NCBI RefSeq assembly: GCF_014230315.1
Contig: NZ_JACLAW010000001.1
Span: 124,001 to 188,000, forward strand
Source: Novosphingobium flavum
Lineage (GTDB): Bacteria > Pseudomonadota > Alphaproteobacteria > Sphingomonadales > Sphingomonadaceae
DNA: 64,000 bases
Direction: 5' to 3'
Each line of letters opens with the position of its first letter. Within the stretch, counting starts at the first letter, position 1. Position numbers and translations under genes: made by a program. The notes beneath the pieces are model-generated. The model had not been told where the DNA came from. It saw only the letters and a list, made by a program, of their open reading frames with translations, and did no database searches. This document shows, one piece after another, positions 63,899 through 64,000 of the stretch.

Positions 63899-64000
63899 AT
63901 GCGTAACTGTGCGTTTCGATATGTTGCAGTGCGAAAAAAGCTTGCCCTCGGGAAGGCGAATCGGTTATTGGAAATGCAAGTGCTGAGGAGCGTCCAAGGA

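Noticed and set aside
63899..64000. A second NasT-type leader at the right edge
   Set aside because: I could not find a hexaloop hairpin of the right form, and the sequence ends before any gene start.

Overview
The window is high-GC alphaproteobacterial DNA, most likely from a sphingomonad (Novosphingobium, Sphingobium or a close relative). The reasons are the complete meta-cleavage (lig) pathway for protocatechuate, four TonB-dependent receptors, an ANTAR-type NasT/NasS nitrate regulator pair, the CobA-DUF2849-CysI gene order, and palindromic intergenic repeats of the sphingomonad kind. Nearly every gene has an antisense open frame caused by GC-biased third positions; these were treated as shadows.

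Layout. 1-9.5 kb is housekeeping: the 5' end of a nitrite/sulfite reductase gene with DUF2849 and cobA, a J-domain protein, a two-subunit GMC dehydrogenase, a MscS channel, a MetC-like lyase, SseA and QueF. 9.5-15.5 kb holds an OmpA-like protein, a large SLC5-type hybrid histidine kinase and a convergent LuxR-type regulator. The regulator sits directly downstream of acs, so the pair resembles the CrbS/CrbR acetate switch. A DcaP-like porin and an MHS-family transporter follow divergently, up to 20.7 kb. 21-34.5 kb contains one forward TonB receptor and a tightly packed nine-gene minus-strand operon. That operon encodes a transporter, exported proteins, two small membrane proteins, a histidine-ammonia-lyase-like protein without the MIO triad, a c-type cytochrome, a CocE-like hydrolase and a TonB receptor. 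I do not recognise its substrate; it is the best candidate here for an undescribed system.

34.7-42 kb has a fatty-acid desaturase with a cytoplasmic PhnD-like binding protein. Opposite them lies a five-gene overlapping operon joining a GT2 glycosyltransferase and a ChbG/HpnK deacetylase to an ECF sigma factor, FecR and an STN-domain TonB receptor. 42.1-52.7 kb is the lig locus. ligK-ligU-ligI run leftward and ligR runs rightward, followed by a DUF1932 dehydrogenase, ligJ, a Rieske O-demethylase-like oxygenase and ligA-ligB-ligC. A second, divergent ligA/ligB-type pair lies beyond ligI. Together these genes can convert protocatechuate to pyruvate and oxaloacetate, possibly fed by demethylation of a methoxylated precursor.

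52.8-56.2 kb holds two uncharacterised proteins and a lone transhydrogenase alpha-subunit gene. 56.3-63.8 kb is nitrate uptake and control: nasT, nasS, nrtA, nrtB, a fused double-ATPase gene and an outer-membrane porin. The leader before nrtA contains two hairpins with ANTAR-type hexaloops, and the second overlaps the 5' arm of an intrinsic terminator. This is what NasT-controlled antitermination would predict. All domain and family calls are from reading the sequence; no database search was run.
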